Below, piece after piece: positions 1-10,305 of a stretch of 64,000 nucleotides of DNA (position 1 is the stretch's first letter; every line of letters begins with the position of its first letter). The DNA lies in contig OY759767.1 in assembly GCA_963662705.2 (NCBI GenBank), forward strand, positions 2,046,001-2,110,000, written 5' to 3'. This DNA comes from JAPPHA01 sp963662705. Its GTDB lineage: Bacteria > Pseudomonadota > Alphaproteobacteria > Rhodobacterales > Rhodobacteraceae. Position numbers and translations under genes: made by a program. The notes beneath the pieces are model-generated. The model was not told the DNA's origin, made no database searches, and worked only from the letters and a program-made list of their open reading frames with translations.

Positions 1-1109
1 TCCAGTTCGATCGCCTTCCGAAACAATGGTTCAGCAGTCCCGAAGTCCCCGATCTGCTGGCAAAGCACGGCCTTCCTGCTGAGCGCAGCTGCCTGGTTTG
101 GCGCCTGCGTGATCGCCTGGTCGCACCATTTGATCGCCTCGGGAATATCCCCGGAGTTTTCTTCGGCGCGCGAAAGCGCCAGAAACAGGTCCGCGGATTG
201 CCATCCCAACCGATGCGCCTTCCGCAGATTGATGCGTGCCTGCCTTGGATCGCCGGCGTCAAGGTTCTCGCGGCCAAGCTCCAGGTATGCTTCCGCGTAC
301 CCCGGGTCGACCTTGATGGCGCGGTTGAAGAACCTCTCGGGTTCCCTCGATGATTGGTTTTTGTTGCGGACCAGGCGCCCCAGGTTGGTCAGGACGCTTG
401 GCGACCCTGGCGTGAGAACCAGCGCGTGAATCAGGTGTTGCCGCGCCAGTTCTTCTTCGCCGGATTCGAGAAGAAGCTGCCCCATGTTGTTGTGGGCCTC
501 TGCGTAGCCGCCATTGATTTCGAGAGCACGTTCGAAAAACCGGCGCGCCCTGTCTGATTTGCCCTTCAGTTTGAAAATGATCCCGAGCAGATTGGGAAAA
601 AGGGCGACGTCCGGGTGCATGTCCCCGAGTCTGGATGCAATGGTTTCTGCTTCCTCGTGACGACCTGCTCTCGTGAGGCGGAGGAGCCTGTCGACTTCAC
701 CCCTGTCAGAATTGCCGATCGGAACCGAGGACTTGATCCGCCTGCCGAGCAGGCGAGACCTGTACGCGTCAATGAGTCCTGTCGGAAGTCCTGATGACTT
801 GAGGGAACGCAAGGCGTCGGCGGTTTCTTTCCTGTCGTCGAGGCAGATCAGGGAGGCAACATAAGAGTTCCAGACTTCCTGTTCGCCGGGAGCCAGAACC
901 TGGGCCGCCTGCAGGTGCGTGACAGCCTTCCGAAACTCGGTGTTGTTCAGAAAGATCCTTCCGACCTGGTAGTGAACTTCGGGAACGTCGTTCCGCGATT
1001 TGAGGATGGAGTCATAAATTGCAAGCGCGTCTGCTGGCCTCCCCGCGGACTGGTATTCGAGTGCCGTCCGATACAGTTCGGGAATTTGTTCTGGGTTGAT
1101 GAAGGCCAT
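1..1109 (-). CDS. Tetratricopeptide-repeat protein, 3' end outside window
   Basis: The minus strand is open from an ATG at 1109 to the window edge, giving about 369 residues that begin MAFINPEQIPELYRTALEYQ. The translation is a run of helical TPR-type units with the usual small and aromatic spacing, for example blocks reading YAEAHNNMGQLLLESGEEEL and YAEAYLELGRENLDAGDP. TPRs bind proteins or peptides; no catalytic domain lies in the visible part. In many Alphaproteobacteria such N-terminal TPR arrays precede a sulfotransferase or glycosyltransferase domain, which would lie to the left of the window; that is inference. The gene is divergent from rplU. Confidence 0.8.
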   Translation of the reverse strand, partial: MAFINPEQIPELYRTALEYQSAGRPADALAIYDSILKSRNDVPEVHYQVGRIFLNNTEFRKAVTHLQAAQVLAPGEQEVWNSYVASLICLDDRKETADALRSLKSSGLPTGLIDAYRSRLLGRRIKSSVPIGNSDRGEVDRLLRLTRAGRHEEAETIASRLGDMHPDVALFPNLLGIIFKLKGKSDRARRFFERALEINGGYAEAHNNMGQLLLESGEEELARQHLIHALVLTPGSPSVLTNLGRLVRNKNQSSREPERFFNRAIKVDPGYAEAYLELGRENLDAGDPRQARINLRKAHRLGWQSADLFLALSRAEENSGDIPEAIKWCDQAITQAPNQAAALSRKAVLCQQIGDFGTAEPLFRKAIEL

Positions 1110-1498
1110 TTATCTGTCTGAATCATGATTCGCAGGCAGTGTTTTAACGATCACGGCTCGTGATCCAAGCCTTGATGTCCATGAGTTGCCCGTTTCCGGT
1201 ACCGGAACGATGCGCGTGAACAATTCCGGGCCGACATCCGCTCGTTCGCCTCGGTTCCATCGAAAACCTGCCGAACCAGCGACCGCCCTGCGGCCCGTGT
1301 ATGGAGATTCCCACGAGGAACTTCCGCTTGACTTGACCCTCGAACTCAACGATACCCCGCAACCTGTCGGGATTGGTGGCAGTCTCCAGTCCGATCGATC
1401 CTTTTGATGGGAGCGCACTGCCCGAGGCGCGGAAATTGCTCGCAAAACTCCGGATGATTCAGCCGGGGCCACAGGGCGTGGAAACCGAAGGAACAGCC
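1110..1498. other. Intergenic region between TPR gene and rplU
   Basis: No convincing gene is seen. The short open frames on both strands lack a ribosome-binding site and any recognisable motif. A perfect 7-bp inverted repeat with a 3-nt loop (GATCACG gct CGTGATC, 1149-1165) lies 40 bp upstream of the TPR start and could be an operator or a transcript hairpin. The region must carry the promoters for the TPR gene (leftward) and the rplU operon (rightward), but I see no clear -35/-10 pair. Confidence 0.5.
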
Positions 1499-1840
1499 AT
1501 GTACGCTGTGCTCAAGACGGGCGGCAAGCAGTATCGCGTTGCCGCCGGAGATGTATTGAAAACCGAAAAACTGGCAGGAGAAGTCGGCGAATCTGTCGAA
1601 TTCGATGAAATCCTTGTCGTCGGTGGCGACGATGTCCGCATTGGTGCGCCAACCGTTTCCGGGGCGGTCGTTCGAGGTGAGATCCTTGAGCAAACCCGCG
1701 ACAAGAAGGTCATCAACTTCGTTCACCGCCGGCGAAAGGCGTCGTCGCGACGCAAGAAGGGCCATCGGCAATACGTAACGATCGTCCGGATCAATGAAAT
1801 CAGTTTGCCGGATGATGGAAAAGAAGCCTCGGACGAGTAA
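1499..1840 (+). CDS. rplU: 50S ribosomal protein L21
   Basis: The 113-residue protein starts MYAVLKTGGKQYRVAAGD, the conserved L21 N-terminus, and has the basic 23S-rRNA-binding stretch HRRRKASSRRKKGHRQ near residues 74-90. The ATG at 1499 is chosen over a longer in-frame start at 1373 because homologues begin exactly at MYAVLKTGG. L21 is a structural protein of the large ribosomal subunit. It is followed 11 bp later by rpmA and then obg, the standard bacterial L21-L27-Obg order. Confidence 0.97.
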   Translation: MYAVLKTGGKQYRVAAGDVLKTEKLAGEVGESVEFDEILVVGGDDVRIGAPTVSGAVVRGEILEQTRDKKVINFVHRRRKASSRRKKGHRQYVTIVRINEISLPDDGKEASDE

Positions 1841-1851
1841 GGGAGCAGGAA

Positions 1852-2124
1852 ATGGCACACAAGAAAGCCGGAGGGTCATCTCGAAACGGACGCGATTCCG
1901 CGGGTCGCCGCCTGGGTGTCAAAAAGTACGGTGGTGAGTCCGTCGCTCCCGGAAACATCATCGTGCGTCAACGCGGAACCCGTTGGTGGCCCGGACAGGG
2001 CGTCGGAATTGGCAAGGATCACACGATTTTCGCGACGGTCGACGGGCACGTACAATTCCGCAAGGGCCTGAAGGGGCGAACGTTCATCTCGGTCCTCCCT
2101 GCTGCGGACCATTCCGGGCAGTAA
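1852..2124 (+). CDS. rpmA: 50S ribosomal protein L27
   Basis: The 90-residue protein begins MAHKKAGGSSRNGRDSAGRR, the invariant L27 N-terminal tail that reaches towards the peptidyl-transferase centre, followed by the LGVKKYGG and RQRGTRWWPG blocks. Length is normal. An AGGA-type ribosome-binding site (gggagcaggaa) lies just before the ATG. It is co-transcribed with rplU. Confidence 0.97.
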   Translation: MAHKKAGGSSRNGRDSAGRRLGVKKYGGESVAPGNIIVRQRGTRWWPGQGVGIGKDHTIFATVDGHVQFRKGLKGRTFISVLPAADHSGQ

Positions 2125-2328
2125 TCTCCCTATTTCGGGGAACGCAAACGAATTTCCGCCGGACCATGCTTGTGCCGGGCACGGCAACCGGTCAGGGTGC
2201 GGTTCGCGCCAGGCTGGCCGATCGGCGGCTTCCGGAATCCGGCGGAAACGATGTTCTGCGTCTGAGCCCTGAGCGCCGCGGTTGATTCCTGCTCTGCCCT
2301 GTTGTGAACGTCGTGGGGCTCGAAACAC

Positions 2329-3348
2329 GTGAAATTCCTTGATCTGGCCAGGATTCAAGTGCGCTCCGGAGCCGGGGGAAACGGTTGCGTCAGTTTCCGG
2401 CGAGAGGCGCATGTCGAATACGGAGGCCCCGATGGAGGAAACGGCGGCCGTGGTGGCGACGTCTGGCTCGAAGTCGATCCCGACCTCAATACGCTGATCG
2501 ATTTTCGTTATCGACGACACTTCCATGCCGGTGACGGGAGGCCAGGCGCAGGCCGCGCCCGATCAGGCAAGAACGGGCAATCGATGGTCCTCAAGGTACC
2601 GAAAGGGACGGAGGTGCTGGAGGAAGACAGGGAAACCGTTCTTGCCGATCTCAAACGCCGGGGAGACCGATTGCGCGTCGCCGCCGGTGGCAACGGCGGT
2701 TTCGGCAATCTACATTTCAAATCACCTCGGAATCAGGCGCCACGCCGTGCCAACCCCGGGCAAGGTGGAGTCGAGCGGACGATCTGGCTTCGGTTGAAAG
2801 TGATCGCGGATGCCGGCCTCGTTGGTTTGCCGAATGCCGGAAAGTCGACATTTCTGGCTGCTGTTTCAAACGCCCGTCCACGGGTTGCCGATTACCCGTT
2901 CACCACAACCCACCCCGTCCTCGGCATGATCGACCTTGATGGTCGTGAATTCGTCATGGCCGACATTCCCGGTCTCATTGAAGGCGCCCATCACGGAAAA
3001 GGAATCGGAGACCGATTCCTGCGTCATCTCGAGCGTTGTTCGGTACTCTTGCACCTCGTTGACGGAACGTCGGACGACGTCGTGCGGGACTACCGGACGG
3101 TTCTGCATGAAATCACGTGTTACGGCTGCGGACTGGAGAAAAAGCCGTCCGTGGTTGGGTTGAACAAGGTTGATGCGCTCGAACAGGGCGAAATCGATGC
3201 CGGGCTTGACGCGCTTGTTCACGAAACCGACAATCCGGTCATACCCGTTTCGGGAGTATCGCGCGTGGGCCTGCGGGGAGTTCTCCGTTCGATCATGAAC
3301 CGCATTCCGGACCGGTCGGAAGAAGACGGGGGGACATGGCACCCGTGA
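2329..3348 (+). CDS. obgE: Obg/CgtA family GTPase
   Basis: The 339-residue protein has the glycine-rich Obg fold at residues 1-158 (CVSFRREAHVEYGGPDGGNG) and a GTPase domain with G1 GLPNAGKST, G2 DYPFTTTHPVLG, G3 DIPGLIEGA and G4 NKVD. Obg proteins act in late 50S ribosome assembly and in stress and cell-cycle control. Start is ATG at 2329, 204 bp after rpmA. The end overlaps the proB start by 13 bp, indicating translational coupling. The short C-terminus ends soon after the GTPase domain, as in most alphaproteobacterial Obg proteins. Confidence 0.96.
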   Translation: MKFLDLARIQVRSGAGGNGCVSFRREAHVEYGGPDGGNGGRGGDVWLEVDPDLNTLIDFRYRRHFHAGDGRPGAGRARSGKNGQSMVLKVPKGTEVLEEDRETVLADLKRRGDRLRVAAGGNGGFGNLHFKSPRNQAPRRANPGQGGVERTIWLRLKVIADAGLVGLPNAGKSTFLAAVSNARPRVADYPFTTTHPVLGMIDLDGREFVMADIPGLIEGAHHGKGIGDRFLRHLERCSVLLHLVDGTSDDVVRDYRTVLHEITCYGCGLEKKPSVVGLNKVDALEQGEIDAGLDALVHETDNPVIPVSGVSRVGLRGVLRSIMNRIPDRSEEDGGTWHP

Positions 3349-4454
3349 GCATGCCGGAATCCACCAGGCGGATCGTGGTAAAAATCGGTTCGAACCTGCT
3401 GGTCAACTCGGAAAACGGGAAACTCCGATTAGACTGGCTCGAAGATCTCGCGGCGGATGTGGCCTTCGAATTGGCCAGTGGCCGGGAGGTCATTCTGGTT
3501 TCATCCGGTTCCATCGCGCTCGGCCGATCGGTCCTGGGATTCCCGCAGGACAAACCATTGGCGCTGGAACAAAGCCAGGCCGCTGCTGCTGTGGGGCAGA
3601 TCAGACTTGCCCAGGCTTACGAAGAGGTACTGGCGCCGCATGACATTGTCGCGGCCCAGGTCCTACTGACCCTTGATGACAGCGACAATCGTCGACGGTT
3701 TCTGAATTCCCGCGCGACAATCAACGCGCTGCTCGGGTATCGGGTGGTGCCCATCGTTAACGAAAACGATACGATTGCCACGGACGAAATCCGCTTTGGA
3801 GACAATGACCGACTCTCGGCCCAGGTTGCATTGATGGCCGGTGCGGACGTTCTGATTCTCCTTTCCGATGTTGACGGCCTGTACACCAACGATCCGAGGG
3901 TACGACCCGATGCCCGGCGAATCGATGTGGTTCGCGAAATCACGCCCGAAATCGAATCCATGGCAGGTGACGCGGGAAGTCTTGCATCGCGTGGCGGCAT
4001 GAAAACCAAGCTGATGGCGGCCGCAACTGCGATGAGGGCCGGTTGCGCCATGGTGATCACGGCCGGAAACGTCAACCGGCCAATCACTGCCTTGAGGAAA
4101 GGAGCGAACTGTACCTGGTTCCTCTCGATGGACGACCCGAAAACTGCCCGAAAACAATGGATTGCCGCCATGAAACCCAAGGGGTGGCTGCACATTGACA
4201 CTGGCGCCGAAAGGGCGCTCCGAGGCGGCAATTCCCTTCTGCCCGCGGGTGTCGTCGAGGTAACCGGCAAGTTCGGAAGGGGCGACGCCGTCGCCGTCAG
4301 GAATGCTGAAGGTCACGACATTGCTCGCGGCCTGGCAAGTTATTCGAGCCGGGATGCGCAACAGATTGTTGGCCTCAGGAGCCACGAGATTGAATCGGCC
4401 CTCGGTTATCCCGCGCGCGCTGCTCTCGTGCACCGGGATGATCTCGTGCTATGA
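3336..4454 (+). CDS. proB: Glutamate 5-kinase
   Basis: The 372-residue enzyme phosphorylates glutamate to gamma-glutamyl phosphate, the first step of proline synthesis. The amino-acid-kinase domain starts at RRIVVKIGSNLLVN (about residues 11-24) and contains VSSGSIALG, NENDTIATDEI and ILLSDVDGLYTNDPR. The C-terminal quarter (about 285-365) is a PUA domain around GGNSLLPAGVVEVTGKF, as in full-length E. coli-type ProB. The start lies inside the end of obg. The next gene is proA, which uses its product. Confidence 0.96.
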   Translation: MAPVSMPESTRRIVVKIGSNLLVNSENGKLRLDWLEDLAADVAFELASGREVILVSSGSIALGRSVLGFPQDKPLALEQSQAAAAVGQIRLAQAYEEVLAPHDIVAAQVLLTLDDSDNRRRFLNSRATINALLGYRVVPIVNENDTIATDEIRFGDNDRLSAQVALMAGADVLILLSDVDGLYTNDPRVRPDARRIDVVREITPEIESMAGDAGSLASRGGMKTKLMAAATAMRAGCAMVITAGNVNRPITALRKGANCTWFLSMDDPKTARKQWIAAMKPKGWLHIDTGAERALRGGNSLLPAGVVEVTGKFGRGDAVAVRNAEGHDIARGLASYSSRDAQQIVGLRSHEIESALGYPARAALVHRDDLVL

Positions 4455-4575
4455 CTCGAAATCGGTTGCCCTCGGACTGGTTTCTGGTACGTGCCCGATA
4501 GGGAAACCAGCTTGATGCAACCTGTGGATTGAACCAGGGCAGGCTGTAGGGCTTGTTGTTAACGGGAGACGATCA

Positions 4576-5847
<1,272 letters not shown>

Positions 5848-6000
5848 ACACCGCCACCTGCTTCCGTCCGGCGGTGGGTCGACATCGCAGGTAATCGGGA
5901 ATGCGGTCTCGGATAGAGGCCCCGAACAGGCCGGCCCGGGCCTGATTCGAAATCCGGGGTTCATCCGATAGCCGTCGGGCAGTCACGTCAGGGAGCAGCT

Positions 6001-7101
6001 GTGACCGGATTTACGATAGCGGAAATCGCTTCGTCGCTTGCATCCGAAGCCGCCGGAGACACGTCGATACGGGTTTTCGCCGTACGAGAGCCCTCTGACG
6101 CCGGTCCCGGCGATCTTGCCATCGCACTGTATCCGCAATTCGTGGAGGCTCTGGGTCAGGGAAACGCCCGTGCCGCGATTCTCTGTCCTGGCACCAACTG
6201 GCGGGATCTTGGACTGGATGCGGCGATATTCGTGCGCGAGCCGCAACTGGATTTCGCCAGGATTACGCATGTTTTCCTTCCGCCTCGGCGGGTTGAGCCG
6301 GGAATTCACCCGACCGCAGTTGTCGATCCAACGGCCAGGGTCGGGAACAATGTGTCCATCGGACCATTCACGCAAATTGAAGCCGACGTCGAGATCGGGG
6401 AAAATTCAGTTTTTTCCGGCCACTGCACACTTGGTCCGGATACGCATATCGGAACGGGAGCATGTATTCGTTCCGGGGTCCGCATCGGTCCCGGGGTTCG
6501 GACCGGTTCAAATTTCGTTTGCCAGTCCAACACCGTCATTGGCGCCGACGGATTTTCCTACGTGACTCCGTCGCCGGACTCGATCCGGAATGCCAAGGCG
6601 ACCGGGCATGTCGTTCCGCCGGACCCCGACGTACCCATCGTGAAAATCAATTCGCTTGGCGGAATTGTCATAGGCGACGACGTGGAAATCGGGGCGAACT
6701 GCACGATTGACCGTGCCACGATTTCCCGGACTGTCATCGGCGACGGCACCAAGATCGACAACCTGGTTCACATCGCGCACAACGTTCAGATCGGGAGAAA
6801 CTGCCTGATCTGCGGACTTGTCGCCATGGGAGGCAGCGTCAGATTGGGTGACCGCGTGTTTCTGGGCGGCCATGTCGGTGTTGGCGACCATGTCAATGTG
6901 GGTTCGGACGTGATGGTAGGAGGGATGTCGGCGGTGATTAGTCATGTGCCGTCCGGGCGCATCATGATGGGGAACCCGGCGATGAAGATGAATCTCAACA
7001 TTGACGCATACAAGGCTTTGCGCAGGTTGCCTCGATTGGCTAAAAGGGTCAGGAATCTGGAACGCCTTGCTTCGGCAGGTGGCAACGACAGCAACGACTG
7101 A
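6001..7101 (+). CDS. lpxD: UDP-3-O-acylglucosamine N-acyltransferase
   Basis: The 366-residue protein transfers a 3-hydroxyacyl chain from ACP to the 2-amino group of the UDP-glucosamine intermediate in lipid A synthesis. Residues 1-100 are the uridine-binding domain. From about 103 a left-handed beta-helix of hexapeptide repeats follows (IHPTAVVDPTARVGNNVSIG). The catalytic-histidine segment reads LVHIAHNVQIGRNCLICG. Translation starts at GTG 6001 after the site ggagcagct. It is not beside bamA-fabZ-lpxA here; instead an ACP and a ketosynthase follow directly, suggesting a dedicated acyl supply for lipid A. Confidence 0.94.
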   Translation: MTGFTIAEIASSLASEAAGDTSIRVFAVREPSDAGPGDLAIALYPQFVEALGQGNARAAILCPGTNWRDLGLDAAIFVREPQLDFARITHVFLPPRRVEPGIHPTAVVDPTARVGNNVSIGPFTQIEADVEIGENSVFSGHCTLGPDTHIGTGACIRSGVRIGPGVRTGSNFVCQSNTVIGADGFSYVTPSPDSIRNAKATGHVVPPDPDVPIVKINSLGGIVIGDDVEIGANCTIDRATISRTVIGDGTKIDNLVHIAHNVQIGRNCLICGLVAMGGSVRLGDRVFLGGHVGVGDHVNVGSDVMVGGMSAVISHVPSGRIMMGNPAMKMNLNIDAYKALRRLPRLAKRVRNLERLASAGGNDSND

Positions 7102-7123
7102 CGGAGCCGTCGGGAACCGGACA

Positions 7124-7399
7124 ATGACGAGATCTGCCAATTCGATCCTGGACCGGATCATTTCGATCGTGGCCGAACTTGCCATGCTTGATCCGTCTGA
7201 ACTGAACGCCGATTCGATGCTTGCCGATCTCAGCATAGATTCTCTCGGTGTCATCGAGTTGGTGTACGCGATCGAAGAGAACTTCAACATTGAACTCCCT
7301 TTTGATGCCAACAATCCCGATTCCGGACTGTTTGATTTCGCCTCGATCGGATCAATTGTGACGGCAGTTGAAGACCTGTTGTTTGAAGGCAACGGGTGA
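7124..7399 (+). CDS. Acyl carrier protein, secondary, lipid A-associated
   Basis: The 91-residue protein carries the phosphopantetheine-attachment motif as SIDSLGVIELVYAIEENFNI, with the modified serine at about residue 44. It differs from the general ACP of this window (24284-24520) by an insertion after helix II (LPFDANNPDSGLFDF). It sits 22 bp after lpxD and 7 bp before a ketosynthase. The inference is a specialised carrier for unusual or long acyl chains of lipid A, in the manner of rhizobial AcpXL, although sequence identity to AcpXL proper is limited. Start at ATG 7124 rather than the upstream in-frame ATG at 7001, which lies inside lpxD. Confidence 0.85.
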   Translation: MTRSANSILDRIISIVAELAMLDPSELNADSMLADLSIDSLGVIELVYAIEENFNIELPFDANNPDSGLFDFASIGSIVTAVEDLLFEGNG

Positions 7400-7406
7400 A
7401 TTCCCC

Positions 7407-8615
7407 ATGCATCGCGTGGCCATCACCGGCCAGGGAACGATCAATTGCCTGGGTCGGACCGTTCCTGAAACGCTCAAGTCCATGGCCAATGGCGACTGCG
7501 GGATAACGGAACTTGACATTGAACGAGCGGAGCGCCTGTCGATCGGTATCGCCGGCCAGATCAAGGACCTCGTGCCAGAGCGGGAGTTTTCCAGGCAACA
7601 GCTGGCCCTTTACGATCGATTTACCCAATTTGCATTGATCGCGGCGGACGAAGCCGTCACCCAGTCGGGGCTTGTCGTCGAGGGTGAGCTGGCAGCGCGT
7701 GCCGGGGTTGTTCTAGGCTCGGGCTGCGGCGGAATTCACAGCCTGGACGAGAGCTTTCACAGCGTCTACGCGGTCGGCAAGAACAGGGTTCACCCTTTCA
7801 TCATTCCGCGCTCGATGGGCAATGCGGCGGCCTCCCATGTTTCCATGAAATGGAACCTCAAGGGTCCGGGTTTTGCCGTGTCGTCGGCTTGCGCGTCGTC
7901 CAACCACGCGATGGGGCAGGCATTCCAGATGATTCGTGCGGGTCTATCCACGATCGTGGTGACGGGCGGTTCCGAGACGATGCTGTGTTTTGGCGGCGTC
8001 AAGGGCTGGGAAGGTCTCAGGATCATGTCCAGGGACGGTTGCCGGCCGTTTTGCAAGACAAGAAACGGCATGGTCCTCGGAGAAGGGGCAGGCGTGTTCG
8101 TTTTCGAGGAATTCGAACACGCGTCCGCCAGGGGTGCCGACATTCTGGCCGAAGTCGTGGGATTCGCGATGACTTCCGATGCATCAGACATCGTGCTTCC
8201 GGATGCGGAAGGTGCCGCGCGGGCAATTTCCGGCGCACTCGAAGATGCGGGCGCGAGGCCCGAAGATGTTGGCTATATCAATGCCCACGGTACGGCAACC
8301 AGGGCCAATGACAAGACCGAATGCAAGGCTATCCGGCAGGTGCTTGGAACGCATGCCGAAAACGTCATGGTTTCGTCGACGAAATCGATGCACGGTCATC
8401 TGATCGGTGGAACGGGTGCGGTTGAACTGCTTGCCTGCATCGCGGCGGTCAGGGACGGAATGATTGCCCCGACGGTCGGACTTGTCGAACCTGATCCCGA
8501 TTGCGATCTTGATGTCGTGCCTAACGAGAGTCGGGAAGGCAATGTTGATGTCGCTCTCAATAACGCCTTCGCGTTTGGCGGCCTGAATGCCGTTCTCGCA
8601 ATTCGATCCGTTTGA
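7407..8615 (+). CDS. Beta-ketoacyl-ACP synthase, FabF-like, lipid A-associated
   Basis: The 402-residue thiolase-fold condensing enzyme has a Cys-His-His triad: the cysteine in VSSACASSNHAMG, the first histidine in NAHGTATRANDKTE, and the second in SSTKSMHGHLIGGTGAVE. It would extend an acyl chain on the adjacent ACP with malonyl-ACP. It is distinct from the main FabF at 26087-27349. Start ATG at 7407 (MHRVAITGQGT), 7 bp after the ACP stop; an earlier in-frame ATG at 7368 overlaps the ACP. The gene probably ends the lpxD-ACP-ketosynthase operon, since a terminator-like hairpin follows. Confidence 0.9.
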   Translation: MHRVAITGQGTINCLGRTVPETLKSMANGDCGITELDIERAERLSIGIAGQIKDLVPEREFSRQQLALYDRFTQFALIAADEAVTQSGLVVEGELAARAGVVLGSGCGGIHSLDESFHSVYAVGKNRVHPFIIPRSMGNAAASHVSMKWNLKGPGFAVSSACASSNHAMGQAFQMIRAGLSTIVVTGGSETMLCFGGVKGWEGLRIMSRDGCRPFCKTRNGMVLGEGAGVFVFEEFEHASARGADILAEVVGFAMTSDASDIVLPDAEGAARAISGALEDAGARPEDVGYINAHGTATRANDKTECKAIRQVLGTHAENVMVSSTKSMHGHLIGGTGAVELLACIAAVRDGMIAPTVGLVEPDPDCDLDVVPNESREGNVDVALNNAFAFGGLNAVLAIRSV

Positions 8616-8638
8616 TCAAGCCGCCTGTTCCGAGCGCC

Positions 8639-8673
8639 ACCCCTTTGTTCGAGCCCGCGCCCCAGGGGTTTTT
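8639..8673 (+). terminator. Rho-independent terminator candidate after the ketosynthase gene
   Basis: ACCCCT (8639-8644) pairs with AGGGGT (8664-8669), followed by a run of five T (8669-8673). The loop is long (19 nt), so the stem is modest. It lies 23 bp after the ketosynthase stop, in the convergent space before the CorC-like gene. Confidence 0.45.
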
Positions 8674-8713
8674 GCGAGTCGGACACAGGTGCCGTGCGAA
8701 CCGCGGGTCCGCA

Positions 8714-10036
8714 TCATAGCGGCCGAAGTTTCAACCGCGTAATCCGGTTTTGCTCGCGGGCAAGGATTTCGAAACGAAATCCGTGAAAGCTGAAGACCTG
8801 GCCCGGGACCGGTATCATCTGGGCCTCGTGGATGACGAGGCCCGCGATGGTCACGGCCTCTTCATCGGGCAAGGACCATTCGTGAGTCCGGTTGAGGTCG
8901 CGAATGGATGCCGTGCCGTCAACGATGAAGTTGCCTTCAGTGTCATGTTCGGCTTCGGGCGCAATGGCAACATCGTGCTCGTCCGTGATTTCCCCGACGA
9001 TTTCCTCAAGGATATCTTCGAGCGTGATCAATCCTCTCAAGGCGCCGTACTCGTCGACGACTAGGGCAAAATGCGTGTGTGTCCGGAGGAACTCCCGCAT
9101 TTGGTCATTCAGGGTCGTCGTTTCCGGAACGAAATACGGCTTCATGGCGACGTCCATCACGTTGAATTCGGAGAATCTGGATGTCTTCTTGTCGCCTTCG
9201 GTTCCCGTCAGGCTGTCCAGTGCCCGAAGCAGGTCCTTGGCATGCACCAGCCCGACAATATTTTCGGGATCCTGATCAAATACCGGGAGGCGGGTATGGG
9301 GCGATCGAATACACTGGCTTACGATTGAACCCGGATCGGCATTTGCATCGATCATTTCGATGTTGGATCGGTGCAGCATGATCTCCTCGACGACACGGTC
9401 TTTCAGGTCCAGCGCGCCGAGCAGGCGGTCCCGGTCGTCTTTCTGCACGTTGCCCTCAACGTGGCCGAGAACGATGGTCCCGGCAATTTCGTCCTGAACG
9501 TCCTGTTCCTGGGTTCCGTTGGCCTGCCGTGAACTCCGGATTCGAAACAAGATTCCGACCAGTCCCTGAATTGCAGCAACGACGGGTGCGAATGTCCAGA
9601 CAAAAACGCTGAGCGGTAGTGACAGCCATTGGGCAGCACGCTCTGAATTGGCGAGTGCATATGTCTTCGGCAGGATTTCGGCAAATATCAGGACGAGCAG
9701 GGTCATGATCAGGGTTGCGAGAGCGACACCTCCGTCGCCGAACAGTCGGGTACACAGGCTTGTCGCAAGCGCAGCAGCAAGAATGTTGACCAGATTGTTT
9801 CCGAGCAGCACGGCTCCGATCAGGCGGTCGCTTCTTTCCGTCAATCTCAGAGCCAGGGAGGCGCCCCGGGATCCACGATCGGCGAGGGAGTGCAGTTTCC
9901 CTCGACTTGAGGCAGTCAAGGCGGTCTCCGACCCTGAAAAGAAGGCCGAGAGAACGAGAAGCGCCAGTATGGAAATGACCGTAAGCCAGAAGGTCGCGTC
10001 CAGTCTCTCCACTAGGGAAGGGTCAATCGTGGTCAT
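8714..10036 (-). CDS. CNNM/HlyC-CorC family membrane protein with CBS pair
   Basis: The 440-residue protein has an N-terminal DUF21/CNNM membrane domain (four hydrophobic stretches within residues 15-160, including LALLVLSAFFSGSETALTAS), then two CBS domains (about 205-330) and a C-terminal CorC_HlyC domain. Related proteins export Mg2+ or Co2+ or confer cation resistance; the exact ion cannot be read from sequence. The diagnostic SGSETA and GLITLEDILEEIVGEI motifs are present. ATG at 10036. In related genomes it commonly lies next to aroB; here it is close to xerD and aroK-aroB, supporting an ancestral linkage. Confidence 0.9.
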   Translation of the reverse strand: MTTIDPSLVERLDATFWLTVISILALLVLSAFFSGSETALTASSRGKLHSLADRGSRGASLALRLTERSDRLIGAVLLGNNLVNILAAALATSLCTRLFGDGGVALATLIMTLLVLIFAEILPKTYALANSERAAQWLSLPLSVFVWTFAPVVAAIQGLVGILFRIRSSRQANGTQEQDVQDEIAGTIVLGHVEGNVQKDDRDRLLGALDLKDRVVEEIMLHRSNIEMIDANADPGSIVSQCIRSPHTRLPVFDQDPENIVGLVHAKDLLRALDSLTGTEGDKKTSRFSEFNVMDVAMKPYFVPETTTLNDQMREFLRTHTHFALVVDEYGALRGLITLEDILEEIVGEITDEHDVAIAPEAEHDTEGNFIVDGTASIRDLNRTHEWSLPDEEAVTIAGLVIHEAQMIPVPGQVFSFHGFRFEILAREQNRITRLKLRPL

Positions 10037-10305
10037 GTCTTGTCGCCTGATTTCAATTTGAAGCCGACTCGTGTTGGGTCAACCTAACGGTACCGAACCA
10101 GAAGGCGTGACGCCACTCGGGCAAAGCCGGGCCGCCTCCTGCAAATCGGGGCACCGGACGTCTTCCGGCTCCGGAATCGCACCAGCCCCACGGGTCGGCT
10201 CATGCAGATCCGGCCGGAGCCACGATGAACCGGACAAGGGCATGTCCGGACCGATTCCCAAGGCCGAGACCATCCTGTAACGGGATCCTCAACTGCATCG
10301 GGCCA

